From Gaetbulibacter_A aestuarii (GTDB lineage: Bacteria > Bacteroidota > Bacteroidia > Flavobacteriales > Flavobacteriaceae), in assembly GCF_039537665.1 (NCBI RefSeq), contig NZ_BAABAY010000002.1, forward strand, positions 248,001-312,000: a DNA stretch of 64,000 nt. The letters are read 5' to 3'. The notes beneath the pieces were generated by a model that saw only the letters and a program-made list of their open reading frames with translations, did not search any database and was not told the origin of the DNA. The translations under genes were made by a program, and so were the position numbers. Of the stretch, positions 8,192 to 16,600 are shown in pieces. Each line of letters opens with the position of its first letter. The stretch's first letter is position 1.

Positions 8192-11100
8192 ATGGCAAGA
8201 AAACAAGATAAGAATACAGTAAAGAGATTTAATAAAATCTCCATTGGTTTAGCCTCACCTGAGTCTATTTTAGCGGAATCTCGTGGTGAAGTTCTAAAAC
8301 CAGAAACTATCAATTATCGAACTCACAAGCCGGAACGTGATGGCTTGTTCTGTGAGCGTATTTTTGGTCCTGTAAAAGACTACGAATGTGCTTGTGGTAA
8401 ATACAAGAGAATTCGTTATAAAGGAATCGTTTGCGACCGTTGTGGTGTTGAAGTTACTGAGAAGAAAGTACGTCGCGATCGTGTTGGTCACATTAACCTT
8501 GTGGTTCCTGTAGCACACATTTGGTATTTCCGTTCGCTTCCAAATAAAATTGGTTATTTACTTGGGTTGCCTTCTAAGAAATTAGATATGATCATTTACT
8601 ACGAACGTTACGTGGTAATTCAACCTGGTAATGCCAAAAATGAAGAGGGCGAGCCCTTACAAAAAATGGATTTCCTTACGGAAGAAGAATACTTAAATGT
8701 ATTAGAATCTCTTCCGCAGGAAAATCAATATTTAGACGATAACGATCCTAACAAATTCCTGGCCAAGATGGGTGCGGAATGTTTGATCGAATTGTTAGCA
8801 CGTATCGATTTGGAATCGTTGTCTTATGAATTACGTCATAAAGCAAATACTGAAACGTCTAAACAACGTAAAACTGAAGCGTTAAAACGTTTACAGGTTG
8901 TAGAATCTTTACGTGAGTCTAATCAAAACAGAGAGAACCGTCCGGAATGGATGATCATGAAAGTGATCCCTGTAATTCCACCGGAATTACGTCCGTTAGT
9001 GCCGCTTGATGGTGGTCGTTTCGCAACCTCTGATTTGAATGACCTATACCGTCGTGTGATCATCAGAAACAACCGTTTGAAGCGTTTGGTTGAGATCAAG
9101 GCACCTGAAGTAATTTTGCGTAATGAAAAACGTATGTTACAAGAATCTGTGGATTCATTATTTGATAACACGCGTAAATCTTCAGCTGTAAAAACCGATT
9201 CTAACCGTCCGTTAAAATCTTTATCGGATTCCTTAAAAGGTAAGCAAGGGCGTTTCCGTCAAAACTTACTTGGTAAACGTGTAGATTATTCAGCACGTTC
9301 GGTAATTGTTGTTGGACCAGAATTAAAATTATTCGAATGCGGATTGCCAAAGAATATGGCAGCTGAGCTTTATAAACCATTTGTGATCAGAAAATTGATC
9401 GAGCGTGGTATTGTAAAAACAGTAAAATCTGCTAAGAAAATTATAGATAAAAGAGAACCTGTGGTTTGGGATATCCTGGAAAATGTTCTTAAAGGACATC
9501 CGGTATTACTAAACCGTGCTCCTACATTACACCGTTTGGGTATTCAGGCGTTTCAACCTAAATTAATTGAAGGTAAAGCGATCCAGTTACACCCATTGGT
9601 ATGTACCGCATTTAATGCGGATTTCGATGGTGACCAAATGGCGGTGCATTTACCATTAGGTCCGGAAGCTATTTTGGAATGTCAGTTATTAATGTTGGCA
9701 TCTCACAATATCTTGAACCCTGCAAATGGTTCACCGGTAACCGTACCATCACAGGATATGGTTTTGGGTCTGTATTACATGACCAAAGAGCGTAAATCAA
9801 CAGAAGATAATGCCATTAAAGGTGAAGGCTTAACATTCTACTCTCCTGAAGAAGTAGAGATCGCTTTCAATGAGAAAAAAGTTGATCTTAACGCTAGAAT
9901 CAAAGTAAGAACTATTGATATCAACAAGGAAGGTAAACTTGACAAAATGATTGTTGAAACTACAGTTGGTCGTGTGTTGTTTAACCAACATGTGCCACAA
10001 GCTGCCGGATTCATCAATGAAGTATTGACCAAGAAAACACTTCGTGATATTATTGGAAGAATATTGAAAGTAACTTCTGTTCCTGAAACAGCTGATTTCC
10101 TTGATGCGATTAGAACATTAGGATTCCAGTTTGCATTCCAGGGCGGACTATCTTTCAGTTTAGGAGATATTATTATTCCTAAAGAAAAACAAAGCATGAT
10201 CGATAAGGCCAACAGTCAGGTAGACGGTATTACCGCTAACTATAACATGGGTCTGATCACCAATAACGAACGTTATAATCAGGTTATTGATATCTGGACG
10301 TCTACAAATGCGGAATTGACAGAATTGTCTATGAAACGTATTCGTGAAGACCAGCAAGGATTTAACTCGGTATATATGATGTTGGATTCCGGAGCTCGTG
10401 GTTCGAAAGAACAGATTCGTCAGTTAACCGGAATGCGAGGACTAATGGCGAAACCTAAAAAATCGAATGCCGGTGGTGGTGAAATTATCGAAAACCCTAT
10501 TCTTTCGAACTTTAAAGAAGGACTTTCGATCTTAGAATACTTTATCTCTACTCACGGTGCGCGTAAAGGTCTTGCCGATACCGCCTTGAAAACAGCGGAT
10601 GCAGGATATTTAACACGTCGTTTAGTTGATGTATCTCAGGATGTTATTGTAAACTCCGAAGATTGTGGTACGTTACGTGGGGTTGAGGTTGAAGCCTTGA
10701 AGAAGAATGATGAGGTAGTTGAAACTTTAGAAGAACGTATCGTTGGACGTGTATCTCTAAACGATGTTTACGATCCGCATACTGACGAGCTATTAGTTTC
10801 TTCAGGTCAATTGATTGAAGATGACATAGCCAAAGCTATTGATGATTCGGCTATTGAAAGTATAGAAGTACGTTCACCATTGACTTGTGAAGCATTACAA
10901 GGAATTTGTGCGAAATGTTACGGACGAAATCTTGCTACCGGTAAAATGGTTCAGCGAGGAGAAGCTGTTGGTGTTGTGGCTGCCCAATCAATTGGAGAGC
11001 CTGGTACACAGTTAACCTTACGTACCTTCCACGTTGGTGGTATTGCTGGTAACATTTCTGAGGATAACAAACTAGTTGTTAAGTTTGATGGTATTGCTGA

Positions 11101-12493
11101 AATTGAGGATCTTAAAACTGTAAAAGGTAAAGATAATGAAGGAAAAGATGCAGATATTGTAATCTCCAGAACCAGTGAACTTAAATTAATTGATAAGAAA
11201 ACCGGAATTACCTTAAGTACGAATAACATTCCTTATGGTTCAACACTATTGATCAAAAATGGAGAGGAACTTTCTAAAGGAGACGTCGTTTGTACCTGGG
11301 ATCCATATAACGGTGTAATTATTTCTGAATTTGCCGGTAAGATCAAATATGAAAATATCGAGCAAGGAATTACCTATCAAGTAGAGATCGATGAACAAAC
11401 CGGTTTCCAGGAAAAAGTAATTTCTGAATCCAGAAACAAAAAATTAATTCCAACGCTTCATATCGAAGATGGTAAAGGAAATACGATTCGTTCGTACAAC
11501 TTACCAGTAGGATCACACTTGATGATCGATGATGGTGAGAAGATTGATGTTGGTAAAATTTTAGTGAAGATTCCTCGTAAATCAGCTAAGGCTGGTGATA
11601 TTACAGGAGGTTTACCACGTGTAACCGAGTTATTTGAAGCTCGTAATCCATCGAACCCTGCAGTTGTAAGTGAAATTGATGGTGTGGTATCATTCGGTAA
11701 GATCAAGCGTGGTAATCGTGAGATCATTGTGGAATCCAAGTTAGGTGAGATCAAGAAATATCTAGTGAAATTATCAAATCAAATTCTTGTACAGGAAAAT
11801 GATTATGTAAAAGCTGGTATGCCTCTTTCTGACGGTTCTATTACACCTGATGACATCTTGAATATTAAAGGACCATCTGCAGTGCAACAATATTTAGTGA
11901 ACGAAGTACAGGAAGTATACCGTTTACAAGGAGTGAAAATTAATGATAAACACTTCGAGGTTGTTGTAAGACAAATGATGCGTAAGGTTAGAATTATTGA
12001 TTCTGGTGATACTATTTTCTTAGAAGATCAATTGGTACACAAAGATGACTTCATTAAAGAAAATGATGAAATTTACGGAATGAAAGTGGTTGAAAATGCC
12101 GGAGATTCAGAGCATCTGAAAAACGGTCAGATCATTACAGCACGTGAATTACGAGATGAAAATTCTATTTTGCGTCGTGAAGATAAAGAACTTGTAGTAG
12201 CAAGAGAAGCAAAACCGGCAACGGCAACGCCAATCTTACAAGGTATTACAAGAGCTTCATTACAAACTAAGTCATTTATTTCTGCAGCGTCATTCCAGGA
12301 AACTACCAAAGTACTTAACGAAGCAGCAGTAGCTGGTAAAATTGATACTTTAGAAGGCTTGAAGGAAAATGTTATTGTTGGACATAGAATTCCAGCCGGT
12401 ACTGGTATGCGAAATTACAGAGATATCATCGTAGGTTCTAAAGAAGAATTTGATGAAATGATGCAAGTAAAGCAAGAATTAAACTATAATTAA
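8192..12493 (+). CDS. rpoC: DNA-directed RNA polymerase subunit beta'
   Basis: Largest RNA polymerase subunit, 1,433 residues. The N-terminal zinc ribbon is visible at about residues 66-84 (CACGKYKR, then CDRCGVEV), the active-site loop NADFDGDQM that binds the catalytic Mg2+ at about residue 475, the trigger-loop region, and the second zinc site CEALQGICAKCYG. It ends the operon: a strong intrinsic terminator begins 5 bp after the stop codon. Confidence 0.99.
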   Translation: MARKQDKNTVKRFNKISIGLASPESILAESRGEVLKPETINYRTHKPERDGLFCERIFGPVKDYECACGKYKRIRYKGIVCDRCGVEVTEKKVRRDRVGHINLVVPVAHIWYFRSLPNKIGYLLGLPSKKLDMIIYYERYVVIQPGNAKNEEGEPLQKMDFLTEEEYLNVLESLPQENQYLDDNDPNKFLAKMGAECLIELLARIDLESLSYELRHKANTETSKQRKTEALKRLQVVESLRESNQNRENRPEWMIMKVIPVIPPELRPLVPLDGGRFATSDLNDLYRRVIIRNNRLKRLVEIKAPEVILRNEKRMLQESVDSLFDNTRKSSAVKTDSNRPLKSLSDSLKGKQGRFRQNLLGKRVDYSARSVIVVGPELKLFECGLPKNMAAELYKPFVIRKLIERGIVKTVKSAKKIIDKREPVVWDILENVLKGHPVLLNRAPTLHRLGIQAFQPKLIEGKAIQLHPLVCTAFNADFDGDQMAVHLPLGPEAILECQLLMLASHNILNPANGSPVTVPSQDMVLGLYYMTKERKSTEDNAIKGEGLTFYSPEEVEIAFNEKKVDLNARIKVRTIDINKEGKLDKMIVETTVGRVLFNQHVPQAAGFINEVLTKKTLRDIIGRILKVTSVPETADFLDAIRTLGFQFAFQGGLSFSLGDIIIPKEKQSMIDKANSQVDGITANYNMGLITNNERYNQVIDIWTSTNAELTELSMKRIREDQQGFNSVYMMLDSGARGSKEQIRQLTGMRGLMAKPKKSNAGGGEIIENPILSNFKEGLSILEYFISTHGARKGLADTALKTADAGYLTRRLVDVSQDVIVNSEDCGTLRGVEVEALKKNDEVVETLEERIVGRVSLNDVYDPHTDELLVSSGQLIEDDIAKAIDDSAIESIEVRSPLTCEALQGICAKCYGRNLATGKMVQRGEAVGVVAAQSIGEPGTQLTLRTFHVGGIAGNISEDNKLVVKFDGIAEIEDLKTVKGKDNEGKDADIVISRTSELKLIDKKTGITLSTNNIPYGSTLLIKNGEELSKGDVVCTWDPYNGVIISEFAGKIKYENIEQGITYQVEIDEQTGFQEKVISESRNKKLIPTLHIEDGKGNTIRSYNLPVGSHLMIDDGEKIDVGKILVKIPRKSAKAGDITGGLPRVTELFEARNPSNPAVVSEIDGVVSFGKIKRGNREIIVESKLGEIKKYLVKLSNQILVQENDYVKAGMPLSDGSITPDDILNIKGPSAVQQYLVNEVQEVYRLQGVKINDKHFEVVVRQMMRKVRIIDSGDTIFLEDQLVHKDDFIKENDEIYGMKVVENAGDSEHLKNGQIITARELRDENSILRREDKELVVAREAKPATATPILQGITRASLQTKSFISAASFQETTKVLNEAAVAGKIDTLEGLKENVIVGHRIPAGTGMRNYRDIIVGSKEEFDEMMQVKQELNYN

Positions 12494-12497
12494 TACC

Positions 12498-12531
12498 AAA
12501 ATAGTCCCGCCAATGGCGGGACTATTTTTTT
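12498..12531 (+). terminator. Intrinsic terminator after rpoC
   Basis: A stem of 13-14 bp with GC-rich core GTCCCGCC/GGCGGGAC and a 3-nt AAT loop is followed by a T tract. It lies directly after rpoC and before the DUF3467 gene, and is the clearest end point of the long tuf-rpoC transcript. Confidence 0.9.
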
Positions 12532-12546
12532 ATAAAATAATACGTT

Positions 12547-12864
12547 ATGGCAGAAGATAATAATAAGCCTAAACAAGGACAGATCAATATCGAGCTGGAT
12601 GAACAAGTAGCTGAAGGAACCTATGCTAACTTAGCTATTATCAATCATTCAGTTTCTGAATTCGTTGTTGATTTCGTTAATATTATGCCTGGTGTTCCTA
12701 AGAGTAAAGTAAAGTCCAGAATTATTTTAACACCACAACATGCAAAACGACTCCTTAAAGCTTTAGGCGATAATGTGGCTCGTTTTGAAAACACCCATGG
12801 TGAAATTAAAGATTACGAACAACCGCCTATACCACTTAATTTCGGGCCGACAGGTCAAGCTTAA
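12547..12864 (+). CDS. DUF3467 domain-containing protein
   Basis: Protein of 105 residues, function unknown, belonging to the DUF3467 family commonly found behind rpoC in Bacteroidota. It shows the family features INIELDEQVAEGTYANLA, the hydrophobic SEFVVDFVNIMPG segment and HAKRLLKAL, and ends PPIPLNFGPTGQA. No signal peptide or membrane segment is present, so it should be cytoplasmic. It lies 15 bp behind the rpoC terminator, so it is expressed either by read-through or from a promoter inside rpoC. Its last 48 bp recur downstream (12921-12968). Confidence 0.9.
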   Translation: MAEDNNKPKQGQINIELDEQVAEGTYANLAIINHSVSEFVVDFVNIMPGVPKSKVKSRIILTPQHAKRLLKALGDNVARFENTHGEIKDYEQPPIPLNFGPTGQA

Positions 12865-12920
12865 ATATATTAAATTTGCTAAGGGCGAATGTCGTTAGAA
12901 TTGTTCGAAATACTTTAAAT

Positions 12921-12968
12921 GAACAACCGCCTATACCACTTAATTTCGGGCCAACAGGTCGTGCTTAA
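12921..12968 (+). pseudogene. Duplicated 3' end of the DUF3467 gene
   Basis: These 48 bp match 12817-12864, the last 15 codons plus stop of the DUF3467 gene, at 45 positions. In the same reading frame they encode EQPPIPLNFGPTGRA and a stop. The three differences are one synonymous third-position change (CCG to CCA) and a two-base CAA to CGT change (Gln to Arg). A 56-bp spacer with no similarity separates the copies. The fragment has no start or upstream coding sequence, so it is a remnant, not a gene. Confidence 0.8.
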
Positions 12969-12989
12969 GGATATAGCAATAAAAAATAA

Positions 12990-13018
12990 AAAAGCCACGT
13001 TTTAAACGTGGCTTTTTT
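12990..13018. terminator. Bidirectional terminator between DUF3467 and ferredoxin
   Basis: Near-perfect palindrome with arms GCCACGTTT and AAACGTGGC flanked by A and T runs on both sides, between two convergent genes (DUF3467 on plus, ferredoxin on minus), so it can end transcription from either direction. Confidence 0.85.
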
Positions 13019-13021
13019 ATT

Positions 13022-13255
13022 TTAACTCGCTTTCATTTTGATATTCAATCGGTAGGAAAGTGCACCTGATGGACAACGTTTCACTTGTTTGATAATCGCT
13101 TTCTTATCGCCATTCTCCAAGTTGATCCAGGGAATAACATTATAACTAAATACATCTGATAATTCCCGGGCACATTTCCCGCATTGTGTGCAAAGTGATG
13201 GGTTAAAACTCACAGTTAACTCATCGTTACTGAATTCGTTTTTGAAATTAGCCAT
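13022..13255 (-). CDS. Ferredoxin, (4Fe-4S)-binding protein
   Basis: Small electron carrier of 77 residues with four cysteines placed for one [4Fe-4S] cluster: C22, C25 and C28 in CTQCGKC, then C61 in RCPSGAL. The ARELSDVF segment between them matches the Fer4_19 (DUF1271) type rather than a two-cluster bacterial ferredoxin. Redox partner unknown. It is transcribed on the minus strand downstream of prfC with a 109-bp gap, which contains two direct repeats of a CGATAAAA motif 21 bp apart, so it may have its own regulated promoter. Confidence 0.85.
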   Translation of the reverse strand: MANFKNEFSNDELTVSFNPSLCTQCGKCARELSDVFSYNVIPWINLENGDKKAIIKQVKRCPSGALSYRLNIKMKAS

Positions 13256-13309
13256 GGCATTTAATTGTTTAATTTGGGTATTAGGTTGTACTAAAATAAT
13301 AAAATAAAT

Positions 13310-13345
13310 CGATAAAAAGTATAAAATATACGATAAAATGTATAA
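13310..13345 (-). repeat. Direct repeat upstream of the ferredoxin gene
   Basis: Two copies of CGATAAAAAGTATAA / CGATAAAATGTATAA (14 of 15 identical) begin at 13310 and 13331, exactly 21 bp apart, about two helical turns. On the minus strand (the direction of ferredoxin transcription) they read TTATACwTTTTATCG. They lie 55 bp or more upstream of the start codon and look like operator sites on the same DNA face. A related motif occurs at 19994-20073. Confidence 0.5.
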
Positions 13346-13364
13346 TTGTAAGAAATATATTATA

Positions 13365-14954
13365 TTAATTAAATTCTGATGTAAAATGAAATTTAATATT
13401 CGGATATTTCTGTTGTGTCATTTGAAGTGAAAAGGGTGAATCGGCTAAAAACACTAATTGTCCCTGTTTATCCTTTGCCAAATAGCGTTGTTTCACTCTC
13501 AGGAATTCTTTAAACTCCTCACTTTTTTTGTCTTTTGCATCTACCCAGCACGCCTTGTAAACATTTAAATTTTCATAACTACATTTCGCTCCGTATTCAT
13601 GTTCCAGGCGGTATTGAATAACCTCGTATTGCAGGGCACCTACAGTTCCTATTACCTTACGACCATTAAGTTCTAAGGTAAACAATTGCGCTACACCTTC
13701 GTCCATTAACTGGTCTATACCTTTATATAATTGCTTAGATTTTAAAGGATCGGAATTGTTGATGTATCTAAAATGTTCCGGCGAAAAGCTTGGAATACCG
13801 CGGTAGTTTAGTTCTTCACCTTCCGTAAGGGTATCTCCAATCTTAAAGTTACCGGTGTCGTGTAAGCCTACAATATCACCGGGATAAGAGATATCTACAA
13901 TTTCTTTTTTCTCTGCAAAGAAGGCATTAGGACTCGAAAATTTTAATTTTTTGTTATGCCGAACGTGTAAATAGGGTTTATTACGCTCGAAAGTTCCGGA
14001 AACGATCTTAATAAATGCCAAACGGTCGCGATGGTTCGGATCCATATTAGCGTGAATTTTAAAAACGAATCCCGTAAAGGATTTTTCCGAAGGTTTTACC
14101 TCGCGTTCTTCACTTTGTTTTGGTCGTGGTTTCGGAGCTATTTCAACAAAGCAATCTAACAATTCACGTACTCCGAAATTATTCAAGGCAGAACCAAAAA
14201 ATACAGGTTGTAATTCACCATTTAGATAAGCTTCTTTATCAAAATCAGGATATATACCTTCAACTAATTCTATTTCTTCTCTTAAGGTATTCGCAGATTT
14301 TTCACCAATAAGCGTGTCTAGTTCTTTATCTGCAAGATCTGTGATCTCAATAGTTTCTTCAATATCCTTGCGACTATCGCCCGTAAACAAATTGATATTC
14401 TTTTCCCAAATATTGTAAATACCCTTAAAATCGTATCCCATGCCAATGGGGAAACTCAACGGGCAAACTTTTAGTCCTAATTTTTGTTCAATTTCATCCA
14501 AAAGATCGAAAGCATCTTTACCTTCACGATCCAGTTTGTTAATGAAAACAATCATCGGAATATTACGCATACGGCAAACTTGAACGAGTTTTTCCGTTTG
14601 TTCCTCAACACCTTTAGCAACATCAATTACCACAATAACACTATCTACTGCCGTAAGCGTTCTAAACGTATCTTCAGCAAAATCCTTGTGTCCGGGTGTA
14701 TCCAGGATATTAATTTTTGTTCCTTGATATTCAAAAGCCAAAACCGAGGTAGCAACCGAGATCCCACGCTGGCGTTCTATTTCCATAAAGTCACTGGTCG
14801 CTCCTTTTTTGATCTTATTACTTTTTACGGCACCTGCTTCCTGTATCGCTCCACCAAAGAGTAATAATTTTTCAGTTAATGTCGTTTTACCGGCATCGGG
14901 GTGCGAAACAATACCAAAGGTTCTTCTGCGTTCTATTTCTTTTAAAAAACTCAT
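13365..14954 (-). CDS. prfC: Peptide chain release factor 3
   Basis: Translation GTPase that recycles RF1/RF2 from the ribosome after termination. The protein has 529 residues, the normal size. GTPase motifs are G1 SHPDAGKTTL near residue 17, G3 DTPGHKDFAED and G4 NKLD; the RF3-specific C-terminal domain follows (LQYEVIQYRLEHEYG). It is a monocistronic-looking minus-strand gene, divergent from idi, with a -7 box TATATTTG at 14977-14984 about 22 bp before the start codon. Confidence 0.97.
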   Translation of the reverse strand: MSFLKEIERRRTFGIVSHPDAGKTTLTEKLLLFGGAIQEAGAVKSNKIKKGATSDFMEIERQRGISVATSVLAFEYQGTKINILDTPGHKDFAEDTFRTLTAVDSVIVVIDVAKGVEEQTEKLVQVCRMRNIPMIVFINKLDREGKDAFDLLDEIEQKLGLKVCPLSFPIGMGYDFKGIYNIWEKNINLFTGDSRKDIEETIEITDLADKELDTLIGEKSANTLREEIELVEGIYPDFDKEAYLNGELQPVFFGSALNNFGVRELLDCFVEIAPKPRPKQSEEREVKPSEKSFTGFVFKIHANMDPNHRDRLAFIKIVSGTFERNKPYLHVRHNKKLKFSSPNAFFAEKKEIVDISYPGDIVGLHDTGNFKIGDTLTEGEELNYRGIPSFSPEHFRYINNSDPLKSKQLYKGIDQLMDEGVAQLFTLELNGRKVIGTVGALQYEVIQYRLEHEYGAKCSYENLNVYKACWVDAKDKKSEEFKEFLRVKQRYLAKDKQGQLVFLADSPFSLQMTQQKYPNIKFHFTSEFN

Positions 14955-14976
14955 AAATAATGGTCCAAACGGGATG

Positions 14977-14984
14977 CAAATATA
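14977..14984 (-). promoter_or_regulatory. -7 promoter box of prfC
   Basis: Minus strand reads TATATTTG, an exact match to the Bacteroidota -7 element TAnnTTTG, 22 bp before the prfC ATG. No TTG is found at the preferred 19-21 bp upstream, so only half of the promoter is convincing. Confidence 0.45.
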
Positions 14985-15067
14985 CTATATCTTCATGCAA
15001 TAAGAATTATTGATTGAAGCTCTTTTTTATTTTATTAAAAAATAATTTAAGTTCCGTTTTAAGTTGG

Positions 15068-15075
15068 TATTTTTG
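15068..15075 (+). promoter_or_regulatory. -7 promoter box of idi
   Basis: TATTTTTG matches TAnnTTTG and ends 7 bp before the idi ATG at 15083, implying a nearly leaderless mRNA. The box lies inside the longer open frame that starts at 15014, which supports choosing the downstream ATG. Confidence 0.45.
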
Positions 15076-15082
15076 TGATACT

Positions 15083-15607
15083 ATGAAAGAAGAAAAAGTA
15101 ATCCTTGTTAATGAAAAGGACGAGCCTATTGGTCTCATGCCCAAGATGGAAGCCCATGAAAAAGCGTTGTTACATCGCGCCTTTTCAGTATTTATTTTTA
15201 ATGATAAAAATGAGTTGATGTTGCAACAACGAGCGTTGGGCAAATATCATTCTCCGGGATTGTGGACAAATACCTGTTGCAGTCACCAGCGTGAAGGCGA
15301 ATCGAATATTGAAGCCGGAATGCGCCGCTTACAAGAAGAAATGGGATTTTCTGTTCCGTTAGAAGAATCCATTTCATTCATTTATAAAGCGCCTTTTGAT
15401 AATGGTTTAACCGAGCATGAATTTGATCACATATTATTGGGAAAATTTAATAATGAACCAAATATCAATAGGGAAGAGGTTGCTGATTGGAAATGGATGC
15501 CTTTGGAAGACGTAAAAGTTGATATTGAACAGCATCCCGAAACCTACACAGCCTGGTTCAAGGTTATTTTTGATAAGTTTTACGAACATATAAACATAAA
15601 CTCATGA
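15083..15607 (+). CDS. idi: Isopentenyl-diphosphate delta-isomerase, type I
   Basis: Interconverts isopentenyl and dimethylallyl diphosphate, the entry units of isoprenoid, quinone and carotenoid synthesis. The 174-residue Nudix-fold protein has the catalytic Cys in NTCCSHQREGE (C65/C66), the Nudix helix IEAGMRRLQEEMG and the catalytic Glu region TEHEFDH (about residues 110-116). An upstream TTG at 15014 would add 23 residues with no family match, so the ATG at 15083 is chosen. The stop codon overlaps the next start as ATGA, so translation of the pterin synthase gene is probably coupled. Confidence 0.95.
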   Translation: MKEEKVILVNEKDEPIGLMPKMEAHEKALLHRAFSVFIFNDKNELMLQQRALGKYHSPGLWTNTCCSHQREGESNIEAGMRRLQEEMGFSVPLEESISFIYKAPFDNGLTEHEFDHILLGKFNNEPNINREEVADWKWMPLEDVKVDIEQHPETYTAWFKVIFDKFYEHININS

Positions 15608-16014
15608 GAGTCACGGTAAGCAGAAAAGCACATTTTAATGCGGCACACCGCTTGTATCGTAAGGATTGGGAAAATGATAAGAACGATGCAGTTTTTGGCA
15701 AGTGTAACAATCCTAATTTTCACGGTCATAATTACGAACTGGTGGCGAGTGTTACCGGGGAGATCGATCCTGAAACTGGTTTTGTGATCGACATGAAGGT
15801 CTTAAAAGATATTATTAAAAATGAAGTTGAAGACGCTTTCGATCATAAAAATCTAAATGTTGAAGTACCGGAATTCAAGACTTTGAATCCTACGGCAGAA
15901 AATATTGCTGTTGTTATTTATAATAAAATGAAGGTTAAGCTGGATCCTAAATTAGATTTGGAGATAACCTTATACGAAACGCCTCGAAACTTTGTAAGTT
16001 ATTCCGGAAAATAA
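15604..16014 (+). CDS. 6-pyruvoyl-tetrahydropterin synthase / QueD family protein
   Basis: Zinc enzyme of 136 residues acting on 7,8-dihydroneopterin triphosphate, either in tetrahydropterin synthesis or as 6-carboxytetrahydropterin synthase in queuosine synthesis. Zinc ligands are H15 (NAAH), H40 and H42 (HGH); the nucleophile is C34 in GKCNNPNFHGHNY; D80-H81 (DHKNLN) and E125 (YETPRN) complete the site. The Cys loop GKCNNPN is the form known from animal PTPS, so a true pterin role is possible as well as QueD. It overlaps idi by 4 bp. No other queuosine or biopterin gene is in the window. Confidence 0.85.
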   Translation: MRVTVSRKAHFNAAHRLYRKDWENDKNDAVFGKCNNPNFHGHNYELVASVTGEIDPETGFVIDMKVLKDIIKNEVEDAFDHKNLNVEVPEFKTLNPTAENIAVVIYNKMKVKLDPKLDLEITLYETPRNFVSYSGK

Positions 16015-16103
16015 GCTTAGCAAGTACAAGTTCACTGATAAAATCTTTTTAATACAAACCGTTTATTCGCTTTAAAAAAGTGAAAAATGTCATTCTATAT
16101 CAC

Positions 16104-16111
16104 TAATTTTG
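16104..16111 (+). promoter_or_regulatory. -7 promoter box of the 88-residue protein gene
   Basis: TAATTTTG matches TAnnTTTG and lies 23 bp upstream of the ATG at 16135, in the 120-bp gap after the pterin synthase gene. No good -33 TTG is visible. Confidence 0.4.
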
Positions 16112-16134
16112 TTTAAAATTTAAAAACACAAATC

Positions 16135-16401
16135 ATGGCGAACGTAAGAGACCTGAAAAAAGATATTAACTATGTATTAGGTGATATTATTGAGGAAGTT
16201 TATGTGTGGGAATATGAGAACACAGATAAAGACACCAAAAAAAGTGAGGCGATCATTGATGAGGCAATTACAACTTTTGATGAATTAATTGAAAAAGTAA
16301 ACGCAAAATCCGAGAATCCTAAAGCTCACTTTAAAGCCATAAAACAAGAGTTGGAAGATAAGGGAAATGCCTTACTTGAAAAACTTAAAAAACTCGGTTA
16401 A
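16135..16401 (+). CDS. Small helical protein of unknown function
   Basis: I do not recognise this 88-residue protein. It is strongly charged, rich in Lys, Glu and Asp, with heptad-like stretches suggesting two or three helices (about residues 1-30, 38-60 and 62-88, ending LLEKLKKLG). There is no Cys, signal peptide or membrane segment, so a soluble cytoplasmic protein is expected. It has its own likely -7 box and is followed by the tRNA-Thr gene. Codon use matches its neighbours, and a clean start, stop and flanking signals support a real gene. Confidence 0.75.
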   Translation: MANVRDLKKDINYVLGDIIEEVYVWEYENTDKDTKKSEAIIDEAITTFDELIEKVNAKSENPKAHFKAIKQELEDKGNALLEKLKKLG

Positions 16402-16418
16402 AATTTTTAATGGGAATA

Positions 16419-16448
16419 TTGCAAAATTAATTTTTGCGATTATATTTG
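16419..16448 (+). promoter_or_regulatory. Promoter of tRNA-Thr
   Basis: TTG at 16419-16421 and TATATTTG at 16441-16448 are separated by exactly 19 bp, the ideal -33/-7 arrangement of Bacteroidota housekeeping promoters. The tRNA begins 14 bp downstream. Confidence 0.75.
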
Positions 16449-16461
16449 CACCCATTAATAA

Positions 16462-16535
16462 GCCGATATAGCTCAGTTGGCTAGAGCAGCTGATTTGTAA
16501 TCAGCAGGTCGTGGGTTCGAGCCCCTCTATCGGCT
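16462..16535 (+). tRNA. trnT: tRNA-Thr (anticodon TGT)
   Basis: Acceptor GCCGATA/TATCGGC, D arm GCTC/GAGC, anticodon stem GCTGA/TCAGC around loop TTTGTAA (anticodon TGT, reads ACA), T arm GTGGG/CCCTC with loop TTCGAGC, discriminator T; CCA is not encoded. The T stem has a T-T mismatch at its second pair, slightly unusual but still compatible with folding. It is an independent unit with its own promoter and terminator. Confidence 0.96.
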
Positions 16536-16544
16536 CCTTTTAGA

Positions 16545-16570
16545 GGTTTGCAATTGCAAGCCTTTTTTTT
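16545..16570 (+). terminator. Intrinsic terminator after tRNA-Thr
   Basis: Stem GGTTTGC/GCAAGCC with AATT loop and eight T residues, 9 bp after the tRNA. The convergent penicillin-binding protein gene ends 31 bp further on. Confidence 0.85.
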
Positions 16571-16600
16571 ATGTCTTTTTTTGAGATTAATATTAAAATT

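Noticed and set aside
12919..13005. Open frame of 28 codons over the DUF3467 duplicate (MNNRLYHLIS...)
   Set aside because: It uses a different frame from the duplicated coding sequence and ends in a terminator; the original frame explains the similarity better.
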